Below, piece by piece: positions 17,242 to 26,715 of a stretch of 64,000 nucleotides of DNA (the first letter of the stretch is position 1; each line of letters starts with the position of its first letter). The DNA comes from JANSWY01 sp965267245. GTDB taxonomy: Bacteria > Bacteroidota > Bacteroidia > Cytophagales > Cyclobacteriaceae. Location of the stretch: positions 1,054,001-1,118,000 of the forward strand of contig OZ253939.1 of assembly GCA_965267245.1 (NCBI GenBank), read 5' to 3'. Under the pieces are notes generated by a model that saw nothing but the letters and a program-made list of their open reading frames with translations, had not been told where the DNA came from and made no database searches. The translations under genes were made by a program, and so were the position numbers.

Positions 17242-18755
17242 TATTCTGAATAAAAACCCTCTTTCTCTGGTTGCCTGTACTTCCATAACCTATGTAAAGC
17301 CTTTATCTCAAGAGGCATTTCATAGATGCCATGTTTATACCTCCAACTGGCCAAAGACTTAAGAATGCTTTTCTTTAACCCTCTTATTCTAAAATCAGAA
17401 GCTGTTGGAAAGTAACCATTAAGGACAACTTCAAAATTTTTTATATTATCCACCATTTTAGGGGTGAGCCATGGTGTCAATGGGTTTTTTCGTAAGTCGA
17501 AATTCTCCCAACTGGGAGATATCCAATCCTCAAGCTTAGACGGAAATTGAAATCCGGCATCTTTGATCTGTTTGTATAATTCAGATCCTTCTGTTGGTAC
17601 TGGGCTGTACACATAAATAATAATCTCGGCTTCAGGATTAATTTCTTTTACCTCTTTGATGAACTGAATATCCCATTGAATTTGACTATCGGCTTGCTCT
17701 TCGGTTGGTGCAGGAAGTCCTAATACAAATGACATCTCAGGAATAATACCAATCTTCTTCATTCGAAAAGCGAAATCCTTAATCATCTGCCCGGATTGTG
17801 TACCTCCCTTGTTCATTTGCTTCAAAACTTCATCATTGCCAGTTTCAGCTCCAAGAAAGATCATTTTGCAGCCAGCGCGATGCATCAACTCAAGTTCTTC
17901 ATCGCTGTACATATTGATTGTATCAATTCTTCCTTCTCCCCACCAGCTGATGTTGTCATTTAATACCAGTTTAGAAAATTCGACAACTCGTTTCCTGGAG
18001 GTGAAAAAATTATTATCATGAAACTCGATTGCATCGATTTGGTACTTCTCCTTGAAATAGGAAACATCCTTATAAATACTTTCAGCTGACTTACCTTTCC
18101 ACTTTGCATTGTAAATAGGAACTACGGCACAAAATGAGCAAGTAAATGGACAGCCCATACTGGAATGATAAGCAAGCGTTTTTTTACCAAGAAATGTTTT
18201 AGATAAATAATTCTCCAGCGAATAAAAACCATCCAGATACTCATACGGTAGTGAAGGCAATGAGTCCTGATCTAATAGTGCTTCAACGGCAGTCTTCTGT
18301 ACGCCCTTCTCACTTTTATAAATCAAATTCTTAATTGATGTTAACCGGCTGTATTCATCCGATTCAAGTGCTGATAATAATTCAGGGAAAGCATTGTCTC
18401 CTGGTCCATTTATCACATAATCAACATATCCTGAATCGAGGGTGACCTTGTATTGGTTGGCAGCAAAGTACCCCCCCCATACAACAGTGACTTCAGGAAA
18501 AAGTTGCTTACATTTCTTACTAAATGGTATCGCCTGTTTCAATTGTGGCCCAGGCATTACAGTAAGCCCAAAATATTTGTACTCCCCACTGAGTAAATAT
18601 GCATTTATCTTTTGCCAGGGATCTTCTTCCAAATTACCATCAACAAATACATATTCAAATTCTCCATGAATAGAAGCTCCCACCTGTAGAATGGAGTTAG
18701 GTATTCTATGTTTTGAGTTAGCACTTCTTGGATTAAATAAAATAACTTTAGACAT
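17241..18755 (-). CDS. Cobalamin-binding-domain radical SAM enzyme (cluster copy 1)
   Basis: 504 residues. The N-terminal ~140 residues form a Rossmann-like B12-binding-type domain (VVWGGYFAANQYKVTL, VDYVINGPGDNAFPELL). The radical SAM barrel has the 4Fe-4S motif CPFTCSFC (Cys202, 206, 209) and the conserved section KMIFLGAETGNDEVLKQMNK. A ~90-residue C-terminal extension follows. It belongs to the large BchE/methylase-like class that uses cobalamin for radical methylation or rearrangement at unreactive carbons. The B12 domain lacks the DxHxxG motif, as is common in this class. It is coupled by a shared A to the NPPY methyltransferase and starts 8 bp after the preceding methyltransferase gene. 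Confidence 0.9.
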   Translation of the reverse strand: MSKVILFNPRSANSKHRIPNSILQVGASIHGEFEYVFVDGNLEEDPWQKINAYLLSGEYKYFGLTVMPGPQLKQAIPFSKKCKQLFPEVTVVWGGYFAANQYKVTLDSGYVDYVINGPGDNAFPELLSALESDEYSRLTSIKNLIYKSEKGVQKTAVEALLDQDSLPSLPYEYLDGFYSLENYLSKTFLGKKTLAYHSSMGCPFTCSFCAVVPIYNAKWKGKSAESIYKDVSYFKEKYQIDAIEFHDNNFFTSRKRVVEFSKLVLNDNISWWGEGRIDTINMYSDEELELMHRAGCKMIFLGAETGNDEVLKQMNKGGTQSGQMIKDFAFRMKKIGIIPEMSFVLGLPAPTEEQADSQIQWDIQFIKEVKEINPEAEIIIYVYSPVPTEGSELYKQIKDAGFQFPSKLEDWISPSWENFDLRKNPLTPWLTPKMVDNIKNFEVVLNGYFPTASDFRIRGLKKSILKSLASWRYKHGIYEMPLEIKALHRLWKYRQPEKEGFYSE

Positions 18756-18763
18756 GAAAGAAT

Positions 18764-19474
18764 TTACTTGTGAATTACATACATTGGGAATGGACTGTAA
18801 GTCTTTCCAAATTTACCGAGGATACGATTTGACATCCCGGGTCGATAAACTAAGTTATGCATAAATGGCTTCAATATATCTTTTGCATGGTGAAAATAAT
18901 ACTCACTCATTTCTGGAACACCCATGTCTTGATAATACTTACCAGATCGCGATTTGGCTTCAGCAACTTTCTCCGTACCATACAGGAATGTGTCCATTAA
19001 AACAATAACCCCCTTATCAGAAAGATAGTCAAACAATCGATTGAATAAGTTACCGGGGGATTCAAAGTATTGCAATGCTGCAGAAATGACAACACAATCA
19101 ACTGGTTCTATCGGAAGGTTCTCAAAAATATCACCATATACAAATCTAATTCCAGGTTTCTCAAATAGGCGTTTGGCTTGATCAAGTTCGTACTGATTGA
19201 TATCCACTCCTATCACCTCATAACCATTCTTATTTAGGTAGTTAGACATCCAACCATTTCCACATCCCAAATCCAAAAGGGAATGAATGTTAAATTGGCC
19301 CAATACTTTCAAGAGTTGCTGAAGTGAAACTTGTCTTATTAACCACTCTTTATAATGTTTGTGTGAATTTAATATTCCATATGGTAGATTCGCAACAACT
19401 TCATCATCGTAGACTCTTTCTTCTTTGTTCCGGATCTTTAAGTATGCATCTTCGATATCAATTAATTTATTCAA
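18764..19474 (-). CDS. SAM-dependent methyltransferase (Methyltransf_11/25 type)
   Basis: 236 residues with motif I SLLDLGCGNGWMSNYL (about 65-80), the strand-2 acidic residue in VIGVDIN, and a post-motif section CVVISAALQYFESP typical of small-molecule or ubiquinone-type methyltransferases. An N-terminal helical region (1-60) and a C-terminal cap around PEMSEYYFHHAKDILK probably bind substrate. It lies 8 bp upstream of the first radical SAM gene listed, in the same direction. The substrate is unknown; O- or N-methylation of a glycan or lipid intermediate is plausible from context. Confidence 0.85.
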   Translation of the reverse strand: MNKLIDIEDAYLKIRNKEERVYDDEVVANLPYGILNSHKHYKEWLIRQVSLQQLLKVLGQFNIHSLLDLGCGNGWMSNYLNKNGYEVIGVDINQYELDQAKRLFEKPGIRFVYGDIFENLPIEPVDCVVISAALQYFESPGNLFNRLFDYLSDKGVIVLMDTFLYGTEKVAEAKSRSGKYYQDMGVPEMSEYYFHHAKDILKPFMHNLVYRPGMSNRILGKFGKTYSPFPMYVIHK

Positions 19475-19586
19475 CTATAAAGTATTTAATCTATAACCAC
19501 TATTTTCATATGAATTTTACAACCGACACTTGATTTCTTAATAGAAACGGTTTTATCACCTAATCATAAGTCAGGGTTTATAAAAT

Positions 19587-19745
19587 ATGCTTACTTTCAA
19601 ATTAATGAATTCAATGCACTCAATAATATTTTATGTCTCAAAAAATAAGTGTCCAACATGTGAATTCCCACTTTTGGGTGAAGGAAATCAATTAAGATGT
19701 AAGAACAATCATTTAATTGAAGAGGATTACAATATTCATAATTAA
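19587..19745 (+). CDS. Possible 52-residue zinc-ribbon protein or methyltransferase remnant
   Basis: A short plus-strand frame with several in-frame ATGs (19587, 19605, 19614) ends in CPTCEFPLLG...LRCKNNH, a C-x2-C-x14-C-x3-H pattern. It resembles the N-terminal zinc finger of RlmA-type methyltransferases, but the protein stops a few residues later. It may be a tiny zinc protein or a decayed gene front. Its end overlaps the stop of the convergent SPASM gene by four bases. It is the only gene-like content in the ~270-bp gap. Confidence 0.35.
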   Translation: MLTFKLMNSMHSIIFYVSKNKCPTCEFPLLGEGNQLRCKNNHLIEEDYNIHN

Positions 19746-20833
19746 TATGCGCTACAACATCTCGAACATGCAGGGAAAAAGCCACCTTCTCCAATTAGCT
19801 GAGTTCGAAACTTACTAATCACAGAGGAATTCCAAATTTTGTCGAGTGAATTCTCATAAATATTACCTATTCCCAAATTGTAGCATCGCCCATGGGCCGG
19901 TATTACTGACCCATCTGATTTGATCATAATACTTGTAAAAACTGCATTACAATATTTACCTATAAATTTATTAGGATGGTGATAATAAGTTTCCAAATCA
20001 ATTTTACTGTCTATTTCCGGTGAAAAATATATGTGAAATGGAAACCCACTTACTCTTATGGATTGGATTTCATCCAACAATATATCCAGATCCATATTAT
20101 CCAGATTAACTTCATCCAAATTCGAATCAGTTGCTGGGTATAGGGCTCCCCAGCTTTTATTGTGAACTTCAGCCATTGCTGCATCCGTAAATTGCGTATG
20201 CATAAAAGCAAGCTCATCTATACCGATATTTCTCAAAGAATCTGCAAATGATTTCAAATAACCAATATTCCATTCAGTGATGGCACATATTACAGTGATT
20301 TTAGGTGCACTACCATTAACTTTTAAGGCTTCAATACCTTCAAGTGCTTTCTGGAAAGATGCCTTATGTCCTCTAATTTCATTATGAATATCCTGGGGGC
20401 CATCAAGTGAAACAAATAATTCATTGAGTCCCGCATCAATAAGGCCATCAGCTTTGTGTTTTAGAGTGAGGGCATTGGTTGTTACAGTAGTGTATAAACC
20501 TTTATTATTAGCATACTGCAGTGATTCTAAAAGGTGTGGGTAGACTAACGGCTCAGTAAACGCATAAGCAAGTTGACTTTTTGGATAATATTTGGCTGTT
20601 TGATCAATGATTTTTTTGATTAGATCTAACGGCATATTAATGGGGTGAGTACCTACCAGATTTTGAGCAAAAACACTTTCAAGGTTTTGTGTACCAACAT
20701 CACACATTTTACAATGAAGATTACACACATTGTTAACTCCAAGCACTATCCATTTTGGGGAATGAATTACTTTTCGAGGATAAATTCTGTGATTGAGGTG
20801 CTGAAGTTTGGAATTCACTGTACTAATTTTCAT
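19742..20833 (-). CDS. Radical SAM/SPASM-type enzyme
   Basis: 363 residues without a B12 domain. The cluster-binding motif is CNLHCKMC (Cys37, 41, 44), preceded by WIVLGVNNV. Barrel features include LNELFVSLDGPQDIHNEIRG. The C-terminus has a SPASM-like set of cysteines (GKYCNAVF, HGRCYNLGIGNIYEN, CSRCC), expected to bind one or two auxiliary Fe-S clusters, and the section SDGSVIPAHGRCYN is characteristic. SPASM enzymes modify peptides, but relatives in glycan and lipid clusters act on sugars or aminocyclitols. It is the only radical SAM protein of the cluster lacking a cobalamin domain. It is transcribed divergently from the GT2 gene, 66 bp away. Confidence 0.88.
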   Translation of the reverse strand: MKISTVNSKLQHLNHRIYPRKVIHSPKWIVLGVNNVCNLHCKMCDVGTQNLESVFAQNLVGTHPINMPLDLIKKIIDQTAKYYPKSQLAYAFTEPLVYPHLLESLQYANNKGLYTTVTTNALTLKHKADGLIDAGLNELFVSLDGPQDIHNEIRGHKASFQKALEGIEALKVNGSAPKITVICAITEWNIGYLKSFADSLRNIGIDELAFMHTQFTDAAMAEVHNKSWGALYPATDSNLDEVNLDNMDLDILLDEIQSIRVSGFPFHIYFSPEIDSKIDLETYYHHPNKFIGKYCNAVFTSIMIKSDGSVIPAHGRCYNLGIGNIYENSLDKIWNSSVISKFRTQLIGEGGFFPACSRCCSAY

Positions 20834-20860
20834 GAGTTATACTCTATCGTAAAAATTGAG

Positions 20861-20893
20861 TTTGGTCGATATGCTACATTCGCTAATTTAGCG
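20861..20893 (+). promoter_or_regulatory. Candidate promoter and small palindrome before the GT2 gene
   Basis: TTTG (20861-20864), 19 bases, then TAATTTAG (20884-20891) approximates the Bacteroidota TTG/TAnnTTTG pattern with one mismatch. A 13-bp palindrome CGCTAATTTAGCG (20881-20893) covers the -7 box. It lies 6 bp before the ATG at 20900. Confidence 0.35.
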
Positions 20894-20899
20894 ATTAAT

Positions 20900-21766
20900 A
20901 TGCAAATTCAAATGCCAAAAATAAGCGTAATAATCCCTACCTACAATAGAGCTGAGTTACTAAAACCAACATTAGATTCTGTATTACAACAATCATTTAA
21001 AGACTTTGAGATTATTGTAGTAGATGATGGTTCTACTGATCAAACAGAACAGCTACTATTGAGCTATAAAGGCAAAATTAATTGTTTCAAAATTGAAAAC
21101 TCAGGTCAAAGTTATGCTACTAATTATGGCATTCATCACGCAAAAGGTGAATACATTGCTCTTCTGGATTCTGATGATCTTTGGGATGAGAATTTTCTAC
21201 AGACTTCTATAAATGTTCTTATAGCAAATGGCAGCTATGATTTTTGTTATTGCAATTACAGCTATTTTGATGAGGATAAAATTATTTCTGAGAAATATTT
21301 ACCTGAAGACAAACAAATCAGCGGCAACCTATTTTCAAAAGTACTTGAGGGCACCTTTGTATGTACCGGTTCATACTTGATCAAAAAAAGTGATATTATC
21401 CAAATTGGATTGTTTGACACATCCTTACCCGTAGTGAGCGACTGGGACATCTGGCTCAGAATTTCGTACCACTTAAAAGGTGTTTATATTGATGAAAGCT
21501 TATTTAAACTAAGACAACACTCAAACAGAATCAGTAATAACAGTCTGCCAATGGCAGTTGGTAATTTGAGAGTTATTCGTAAGATTAAGAAACTGTTCCC
21601 AGATGAGTATGAGAAACATAAAACAATGCTCTATAAAAAATTAGCTAAGAATCATCGGGTAGTTGGTAGTTCCTATCGGATGAAAGGGCAATTTTTAAAT
21701 TCAATTAATCACTATATGAAGTCTTTCTGGTATTCTCTTCTCACAAAGGAAACTTCTAAAACCTAA
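20900..21766 (+). CDS. GT2 family glycosyltransferase
   Basis: 288 residues from ATG 20900; an ATG at 20912 (MPKISVIIPTYN) is equally good. The GT-A fold signature is clear: ISVIIPTYNRAELL, VVDDGST (40-46), the metal-binding DSDD (89-92) and CYCNYSYFDED. The section VVSDWDIWLRISY with the ED/D-W-type acid is the usual catalytic-base region. It transfers a sugar from a nucleotide donor to a growing glycan on the cytoplasmic side. It is the only full-size gene on the plus strand inside the radical SAM cluster and overlaps the 3' end of the convergent sulfotransferase gene by 4 bp. Confidence 0.9.
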   Translation: MQIQMPKISVIIPTYNRAELLKPTLDSVLQQSFKDFEIIVVDDGSTDQTEQLLLSYKGKINCFKIENSGQSYATNYGIHHAKGEYIALLDSDDLWDENFLQTSINVLIANGSYDFCYCNYSYFDEDKIISEKYLPEDKQISGNLFSKVLEGTFVCTGSYLIKKSDIIQIGLFDTSLPVVSDWDIWLRISYHLKGVYIDESLFKLRQHSNRISNNSLPMAVGNLRVIRKIKKLFPDEYEKHKTMLYKKLAKNHRVVGSSYRMKGQFLNSINHYMKSFWYSLLTKETSKT

Positions 21767-22647
21767 GAGTATAACATCCATTGGTAAGGTGTGCCCTTGA
21801 GATATGATTCAATTTCTGAAAAATTAATTATTACCTCGTCAAGCTTATAGTCATTGGTCTTCCTAAATTGAATCACAGGTTTTTGGAAATCTACACTTAA
21901 ATAATCACAAACTTTTCTGTAAGCATATATAGGATTATCTGAAATGTCCATTTCGTATTCTAGCTGGATAGTATCATATTCATTTTGCATGAAATTTACT
22001 AATGTTTCAAACTGATATGTATATTCTTTCAGGAACTCCAATAATGATTTACACTCTCCATCCACCATTATGTTTTCTACATTGATACTTATTTGAGTAG
22101 CCGGTAACTTTTTATGGCTCTTCGTATGCCAAATTTTCGTTTCCGTAGCAATAAGTGATGAAACCATTATTCGTAAATAATTTTTACGATGTAACAATAC
22201 AAATTTTGTCACTCCAATTTCTTTGACTTTACTTAAGTATGCATAAAAATCTTCTCCTAAAAACTTTAAGTGATAAAATTTCACTTCAAAACCAAAATAC
22301 TTTTTTCGTGAACCACGCATACTTCTTTTCAAGTATTTATACACAAATGATTCTTCGTACTTAGGTTTTATCAAGTTAATATTCCCACTTTCACGATCGA
22401 GTTGATCAGCATAAATCTCACCAGCCCACTTAATTTGGCTATGTTGGTTTAGCAGATCACCTAATACAGTGCTTCCACTCCTACCAAAATGTATCATCAT
22501 CACATTATTTCGCTTAAACCTGTTGTAGTAAATATCAAATGGTATAAAGAAATAGGACAAGATATACCTTATGCGATATTTTAATTCTTTTCTCAATTCT
22601 CGGGGTTTAGGTAATCTCAATTTGGTTTCATTTATTCCAAATACCAC
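21763..22647 (-). CDS. Sulfotransferase
   Basis: 294 residues. The 5'-phosphosulfate-binding loop is HFGRSGSTVLGDLL (53-66) and the 3'-phosphate-binding segment is HRKNYLRIMVSSLIA (153-167, Arg154 and a Ser at 163-164). Together these define a PAPS-dependent sulfotransferase of the cell-surface glycan type. A basic N-terminal stretch (KPRELRKELKYRIRYILSYFF) may associate with the membrane. It starts 20 bp inside the flippase gene's end, so the two are coupled, which suggests that the exported glycan or lipid is sulfated before translocation. No PAPS-forming genes lie in this window. Confidence 0.82.
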   Translation of the reverse strand: MVFGINETKLRLPKPRELRKELKYRIRYILSYFFIPFDIYYNRFKRNNVMMIHFGRSGSTVLGDLLNQHSQIKWAGEIYADQLDRESGNINLIKPKYEESFVYKYLKRSMRGSRKKYFGFEVKFYHLKFLGEDFYAYLSKVKEIGVTKFVLLHRKNYLRIMVSSLIATETKIWHTKSHKKLPATQISINVENIMVDGECKSLLEFLKEYTYQFETLVNFMQNEYDTIQLEYEMDISDNPIYAYRKVCDYLSVDFQKPVIQFRKTNDYKLDEVIINFSEIESYLKGTPYQWMLYS

Positions 22648-23947
22648 TGGCTTTATTCTTAATGATTTTATGGTATTGTAATGGGCTTAAAATTGCTTCA
22701 GGTATAATACTGACAATTGTTCCAATCATAACGCCTTTTAGACCCATTCCTAAATATGTTGCAAAAAAAATCGATAAGGGGATATTCACCACTGATATGA
22801 ATATTGCGTTAAGGCTGAGCAATTTTAATTTACCGATTCCACTGAGAAAAAGTCCGTAAATTGATTTGAACGTTCCTATAACATAATATACAGCGACAGT
22901 AATACATAAGTCGGTCGATATATTGAGGCGGTCACCAAGCCATAATGCTACTATTTCCTGACAAAAAATAAGAAGGAACAGTATCATAAAGACCAGCACA
23001 ATCCAAAGCACAAATATTCTTCTAGTGGTCATTCTCAACCATGCTGAATCTGATGAGTAATACCTTTCTGCGTAATTAGCATATACTGGCATTCTGACAG
23101 TCACAAACAAAGTTGATACTATTCCAAATAGTCTAAAAGCCACATGATATTTAGCTACGTCAGATGGTGAGAAAAGTTGACTTATCAATACATTATCAGT
23201 ACTAAAAACAATAAATGTTGATAAGGAAATAAGAAAGTACTTAACATTAGAACTAAAATAACCTCTATTCCATAATTCTATTTTACCAAGCGAAGGTTTA
23301 ATATCTCGATCAGTACTCCCGAAATACAATACAGAAATTATGAAGATCGTGATGACCTGTCCCAGGCCAATTAACATTGAATATTCTATAAGAGAGGTTT
23401 TCAGGTTATGGAGAGCTAACCAAATAGCTATCAGAGTAACTATGCTCACAAGCAATTCTAAACCAGTACTATAAACGGCTATTTTGGAACCAATAAATAT
23501 TTTGTGAATAAGGTTTAAAACGAATTTAATTGAGTAGGCTGAAGTTGCTATAATGATGAACAACCTGATTTCTTTTAAAATCTCTTGATCAACATTCAAT
23601 AATTTCCCCCAACCAATCAATAACTCCACGAGTAGAACTAATAAAAAGATTATCACCCCGATTAGCACCAGGTAAGAGTACGTTGTACTAACAAGTGATT
23701 TAAGTTTACCTCTTTCTTGATTAGGTGTATTTAGTCCAAGCCTGAGGTTTTCTCCCAACCCAAAATCCATCATAGTGCTTAAACCAAGAATGGACGAAAA
23801 AGTGATTGTTATTCCGTATCTTGAGGGTTCCAGATATTCTATTGTTAAAGGAATTGTCAAAAAATTGACAACCATAGTCAAGCCTTTCAAACAGACATTT
23901 AGTACTATTTCTTTGCGTAGTGAGAAAGATTTGAAAAGCTCGATCAT
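22628..23947 (-). CDS. Polysaccharide flippase (Wzx/MOP superfamily)
   Basis: 439 residues with about twelve hydrophobic helices and the N-terminal signature of polysaccharide transporters (NVCLKGLTMVVNFLTIPLTI, EYLEPSRYGI). It fits the Wzx-like branch of the MOP exporters that flip lipid-linked glycans across the inner membrane. Short cytoplasmic loops and a C-terminal basic tail are consistent. It overlaps the sulfotransferase start by 20 bp and lies 42 bp after the end of the next upstream radical SAM gene. It is the strongest hint that the cluster's product leaves the cytoplasm on a lipid carrier. Confidence 0.88.
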   Translation of the reverse strand: MIELFKSFSLRKEIVLNVCLKGLTMVVNFLTIPLTIEYLEPSRYGITITFSSILGLSTMMDFGLGENLRLGLNTPNQERGKLKSLVSTTYSYLVLIGVIIFLLVLLVELLIGWGKLLNVDQEILKEIRLFIIIATSAYSIKFVLNLIHKIFIGSKIAVYSTGLELLVSIVTLIAIWLALHNLKTSLIEYSMLIGLGQVITIFIISVLYFGSTDRDIKPSLGKIELWNRGYFSSNVKYFLISLSTFIVFSTDNVLISQLFSPSDVAKYHVAFRLFGIVSTLFVTVRMPVYANYAERYYSSDSAWLRMTTRRIFVLWIVLVFMILFLLIFCQEIVALWLGDRLNISTDLCITVAVYYVIGTFKSIYGLFLSGIGKLKLLSLNAIFISVVNIPLSIFFATYLGMGLKGVMIGTIVSIIPEAILSPLQYHKIIKNKASGIWNK

Positions 23948-23989
23948 TAATTGTTCACCAAATGAAAAATTTAATAACTCAAATCTGAC

Positions 23990-25417
23990 TTACTCTTTTG
24001 AAAGTACATGATGATAATTTTTTAGAGCAAACCATAGTGTGGACCAAAAACTTCTTTTCTCACTTTTGATGTAGAGGTAAAAATAAACTAACCCAAACCA
24101 GCCATTGAATATAAAATTACCAGGCAGTTTCACTAATTTCTTGATAATCGGGAAAGTCCATGGCCAGAGAACCGCTGTTTGAAAAAACTTCTGTAAGTTC
24201 TCCAACTCCCTCTTATGAGGCAAATTCAATTTTGACTTTATAAAAAAGGACTTATCAAGCGTATCAAAATCGAATTCTTTACCAAGGTAGCCTTTATTAA
24301 AAGCGTAATCTGTCAACTCGGTACCGGGAAATGGAGAAAATATTGAACACCATGGATAGTCCGCTTTAATTTTTATATTAAGTTCTACAGTTGAATATGC
24401 ATCATCCAAAGTCTCATCAGGTAATCCTACGATATTATAAGTTCTGAAAGTAATTCCTGCCTCATGTAAAAGCTTAGCTGCATTCAATATTTGTTCATCT
24501 GTCAGTTGTTTATCTAACACTCTATTCCTCAAGTCCTCATTACCTGATTCAATTCCAAAAAAAACTGATCTACATCCGGCTTCTGCTAAATTAAAGGCAT
24601 ATTTTGGGTCAGAGGCAACAATGTCAGCTCTCACCAGGCAGATAAACTCTACGCCCACCTCTCTTTTATATACTTCCAGAAAATCATATAGCCATTGCTT
24701 CTTCATTCCAAACACATCATCAGCAAAGTAGATGATTTCGGTATTGGTTTCAGCTATTAATCTTTTACACTCAGCTATGCAACTGTCAATGTCTCTGATC
24801 CTCACATACTTTCCCTTACCGGCATACATTTCCCGCATTGCATCCTCAAAACAAAAAGTACAATGAAATGGGCATCCTCGGGAAGTGATGATATTTCTGA
24901 CCTTTCGATTTCCGCTATTATTTAAATCGTCATACAGAACTCTATCTGGGAAAGGATATTCATCAAGGTTTTTGGCTAAGTTCCTCAAAGGATTATGTGT
25001 AATCTTTTCTTCAACAGTAAATGATAGATTTGGAACATGATAAAATGATGCGTTTCTATCAATACAATCCATAATTTCCTTCATAGCTTCCTCACCTTCT
25101 CCTCTCACGATATAATCCACCTCTGGTTCTTCAACAAACTTTTGAAAAAACGTTGGGTGAGCTCCTCCAAAAATGTTGATAATACCATACTTCTTTTTAA
25201 CCTCCCCTGCTATTTTTTTTGCCCAATCGTGACTTCCACTCATAATTGAAAAGCCTACAATGTCAGGCTTGAATTCCTCTATCGTTTCCTGAAAGTCTGC
25301 AATAGCATTTCCCAATGATAATTTACACTCATGTCCATGTTTCTTAAGCATTGAAGAAATGTACATTGGACCAAGAAACTCGTAATCAATATTTTGAAGA
25401 AACAGAAGTTTGGCCAT
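23990..25417 (-). CDS. Cobalamin-binding-domain radical SAM enzyme (cluster copy 2)
   Basis: 475 residues. The N-terminal B12-type Rossmann domain is well preserved: GPMYISSMLKKHGHEC, PDIVGFSIMSGSHDWA, IFGGAHPTFF and VDYIVRGEGEEAM. The radical SAM motif is TSRGCPFHCTFC (Cys182, 186, 189), followed by EIIYFADDVFG and CRSVFFGIESGNEDLRN. A C-terminal helical and hydrophobic section (PWTFPIIKKLVKLPGNFIF) may touch the membrane. Class B radical methylases and BchE/HpnR-type enzymes share this plan. Its start lies 2 bp from the end of the upstream GT87-like gene, so the genes are tightly co-transcribed. Confidence 0.9.
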   Translation of the reverse strand: MAKLLFLQNIDYEFLGPMYISSMLKKHGHECKLSLGNAIADFQETIEEFKPDIVGFSIMSGSHDWAKKIAGEVKKKYGIINIFGGAHPTFFQKFVEEPEVDYIVRGEGEEAMKEIMDCIDRNASFYHVPNLSFTVEEKITHNPLRNLAKNLDEYPFPDRVLYDDLNNSGNRKVRNIITSRGCPFHCTFCFEDAMREMYAGKGKYVRIRDIDSCIAECKRLIAETNTEIIYFADDVFGMKKQWLYDFLEVYKREVGVEFICLVRADIVASDPKYAFNLAEAGCRSVFFGIESGNEDLRNRVLDKQLTDEQILNAAKLLHEAGITFRTYNIVGLPDETLDDAYSTVELNIKIKADYPWCSIFSPFPGTELTDYAFNKGYLGKEFDFDTLDKSFFIKSKLNLPHKRELENLQKFFQTAVLWPWTFPIIKKLVKLPGNFIFNGWFGLVYFYLYIKSEKRSFWSTLWFALKNYHHVLSKE

Positions 25418-25419
25418 GG

Positions 25420-26715
25420 TTATTGTTTAACTAGTTTTTCACCTGTAATTAATTGATCTATATGACTGCTCTGGTTCTTTATTTCGCTACTTATGAATAA
25501 ATAGAAACTAAAAAATACAATAGAAATTGCAAATAATCTTGGATAGGACATAATCAACATCAAAATGTTCTCATTACTTGAAAAGGGATACGGTAAGAAA
25601 TTAATGGCAATAATGAGTGCCAGGATTAGGCCTAATCGTATGTCTAACTTTTTATTAACTATAGTTGCCAACGGAATTACTAAAAACAAGAAATGATAGC
25701 TAGCTCCTGCAGGTAACAATACAAGCCCACAAATAAAAAGCATTGCAAGTATGTACTTATCCTTTAGTGTTTTATCAAAATTGCTCTTTAGTATTCTCAC
25801 AATAGACTTCATGGTAAACCAAATAACCGAACCATAAATCACAAAAGATGCTAACTGTTTACCAAATGACCAATCAATTATTGGGGAAGGATTGAAATCC
25901 AGGTTTTTTACAAATAAGAAATTCAGAAAGCTTGGCCAGGATTGATAAACTACCACAAATGCTCCCTGCCCTGGAATGTCACCAGTAATGTGCTCCAAAA
26001 GAACATTGTGAAAATAGAACAACATCATATCCAACTTAAAAAAAGTGAATTGAAACAAAATAAGAACTAGAGCAGTGAGTACAGCAGAGACTACTACTTT
26101 GATTTTTTTTGTAATCAGTGCATAGATGATCACCAAAACGGGTAAGTATTTGATTAATGTAATGAGACCAATTACAGCTCCACCTAAATATTGTAGTTTT
26201 GTCTTTTCGCTCAACCAAACACCAATAACAAGCAAAAAAACTGTAACGCTGTATAATTGACCATAATTCCAGTCATTTGCAAGCGCACGCCCCATCAATA
26301 ACATAACTAAACAGGCTTGCCAAACTGATAAGTTGATCCATTTCCTTAAAATGAGAATAGTGCCAATATTAGCTAATACACTAATTATCAACCATACCTT
26401 TTTAGCTGATAACGGCTTTAAATTTGAAATTGGAAGCATTACCAAAGCAGTGATTGGTGGCTGAGGTGAAAACTTCTTACCTCTTGATTCAAGTTGATTA
26501 GATTTAATCTGTTCTTGGAACCATGAATCATCATACAGCATCTTTATGTCTTTTCCAGAAGACACAACCTGTGCTGAAACATAATAATTGGGAAAATCAG
26601 TTGTGATCATTTCCCAGCCTGGAATAAATCCTTTCACAAGCAGAAAACAAATCGCATAAATGCTGAATAAGCCTATTAGAACTGGTTGAGAATATAATTT
26701 AGCACTAAAGTTCAT
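25420..26715 (-). CDS. GT87/DUF2029-like membrane glycosyltransferase
   Basis: 431 residues from the ATG at 26715, whose A is also the last base of the upstream gene's TGA (TGATG), which fixes the start. About eleven membrane helices are predicted. An extracytoplasmic loop near the N-terminus carries FPNYYVSAQVVSSGKDIKML, then FSPQPPITALVMLPISNL, the pattern of polyprenol-linked-sugar-dependent GT-C enzymes (GT87, DUF2029). These add sugars on the periplasmic face from a lipid-phosphate sugar. That fits decoration of the product after flipping. Specificity is unknown. Confidence 0.82.
   Translation of the reverse strand: MNFSAKLYSQPVLIGLFSIYAICFLLVKGFIPGWEMITTDFPNYYVSAQVVSSGKDIKMLYDDSWFQEQIKSNQLESRGKKFSPQPPITALVMLPISNLKPLSAKKVWLIISVLANIGTILILRKWINLSVWQACLVMLLMGRALANDWNYGQLYSVTVFLLVIGVWLSEKTKLQYLGGAVIGLITLIKYLPVLVIIYALITKKIKVVVSAVLTALVLILFQFTFFKLDMMLFYFHNVLLEHITGDIPGQGAFVVVYQSWPSFLNFLFVKNLDFNPSPIIDWSFGKQLASFVIYGSVIWFTMKSIVRILKSNFDKTLKDKYILAMLFICGLVLLPAGASYHFLFLVIPLATIVNKKLDIRLGLILALIIAINFLPYPFSSNENILMLIMSYPRLFAISIVFFSFYLFISSEIKNQSSHIDQLITGEKLVKQ

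Noticed and set aside
19597..19794. 65-residue minus-strand reading frame
   Set aside because: It lies in another frame over the end of the SPASM gene and has no recognisable motif.
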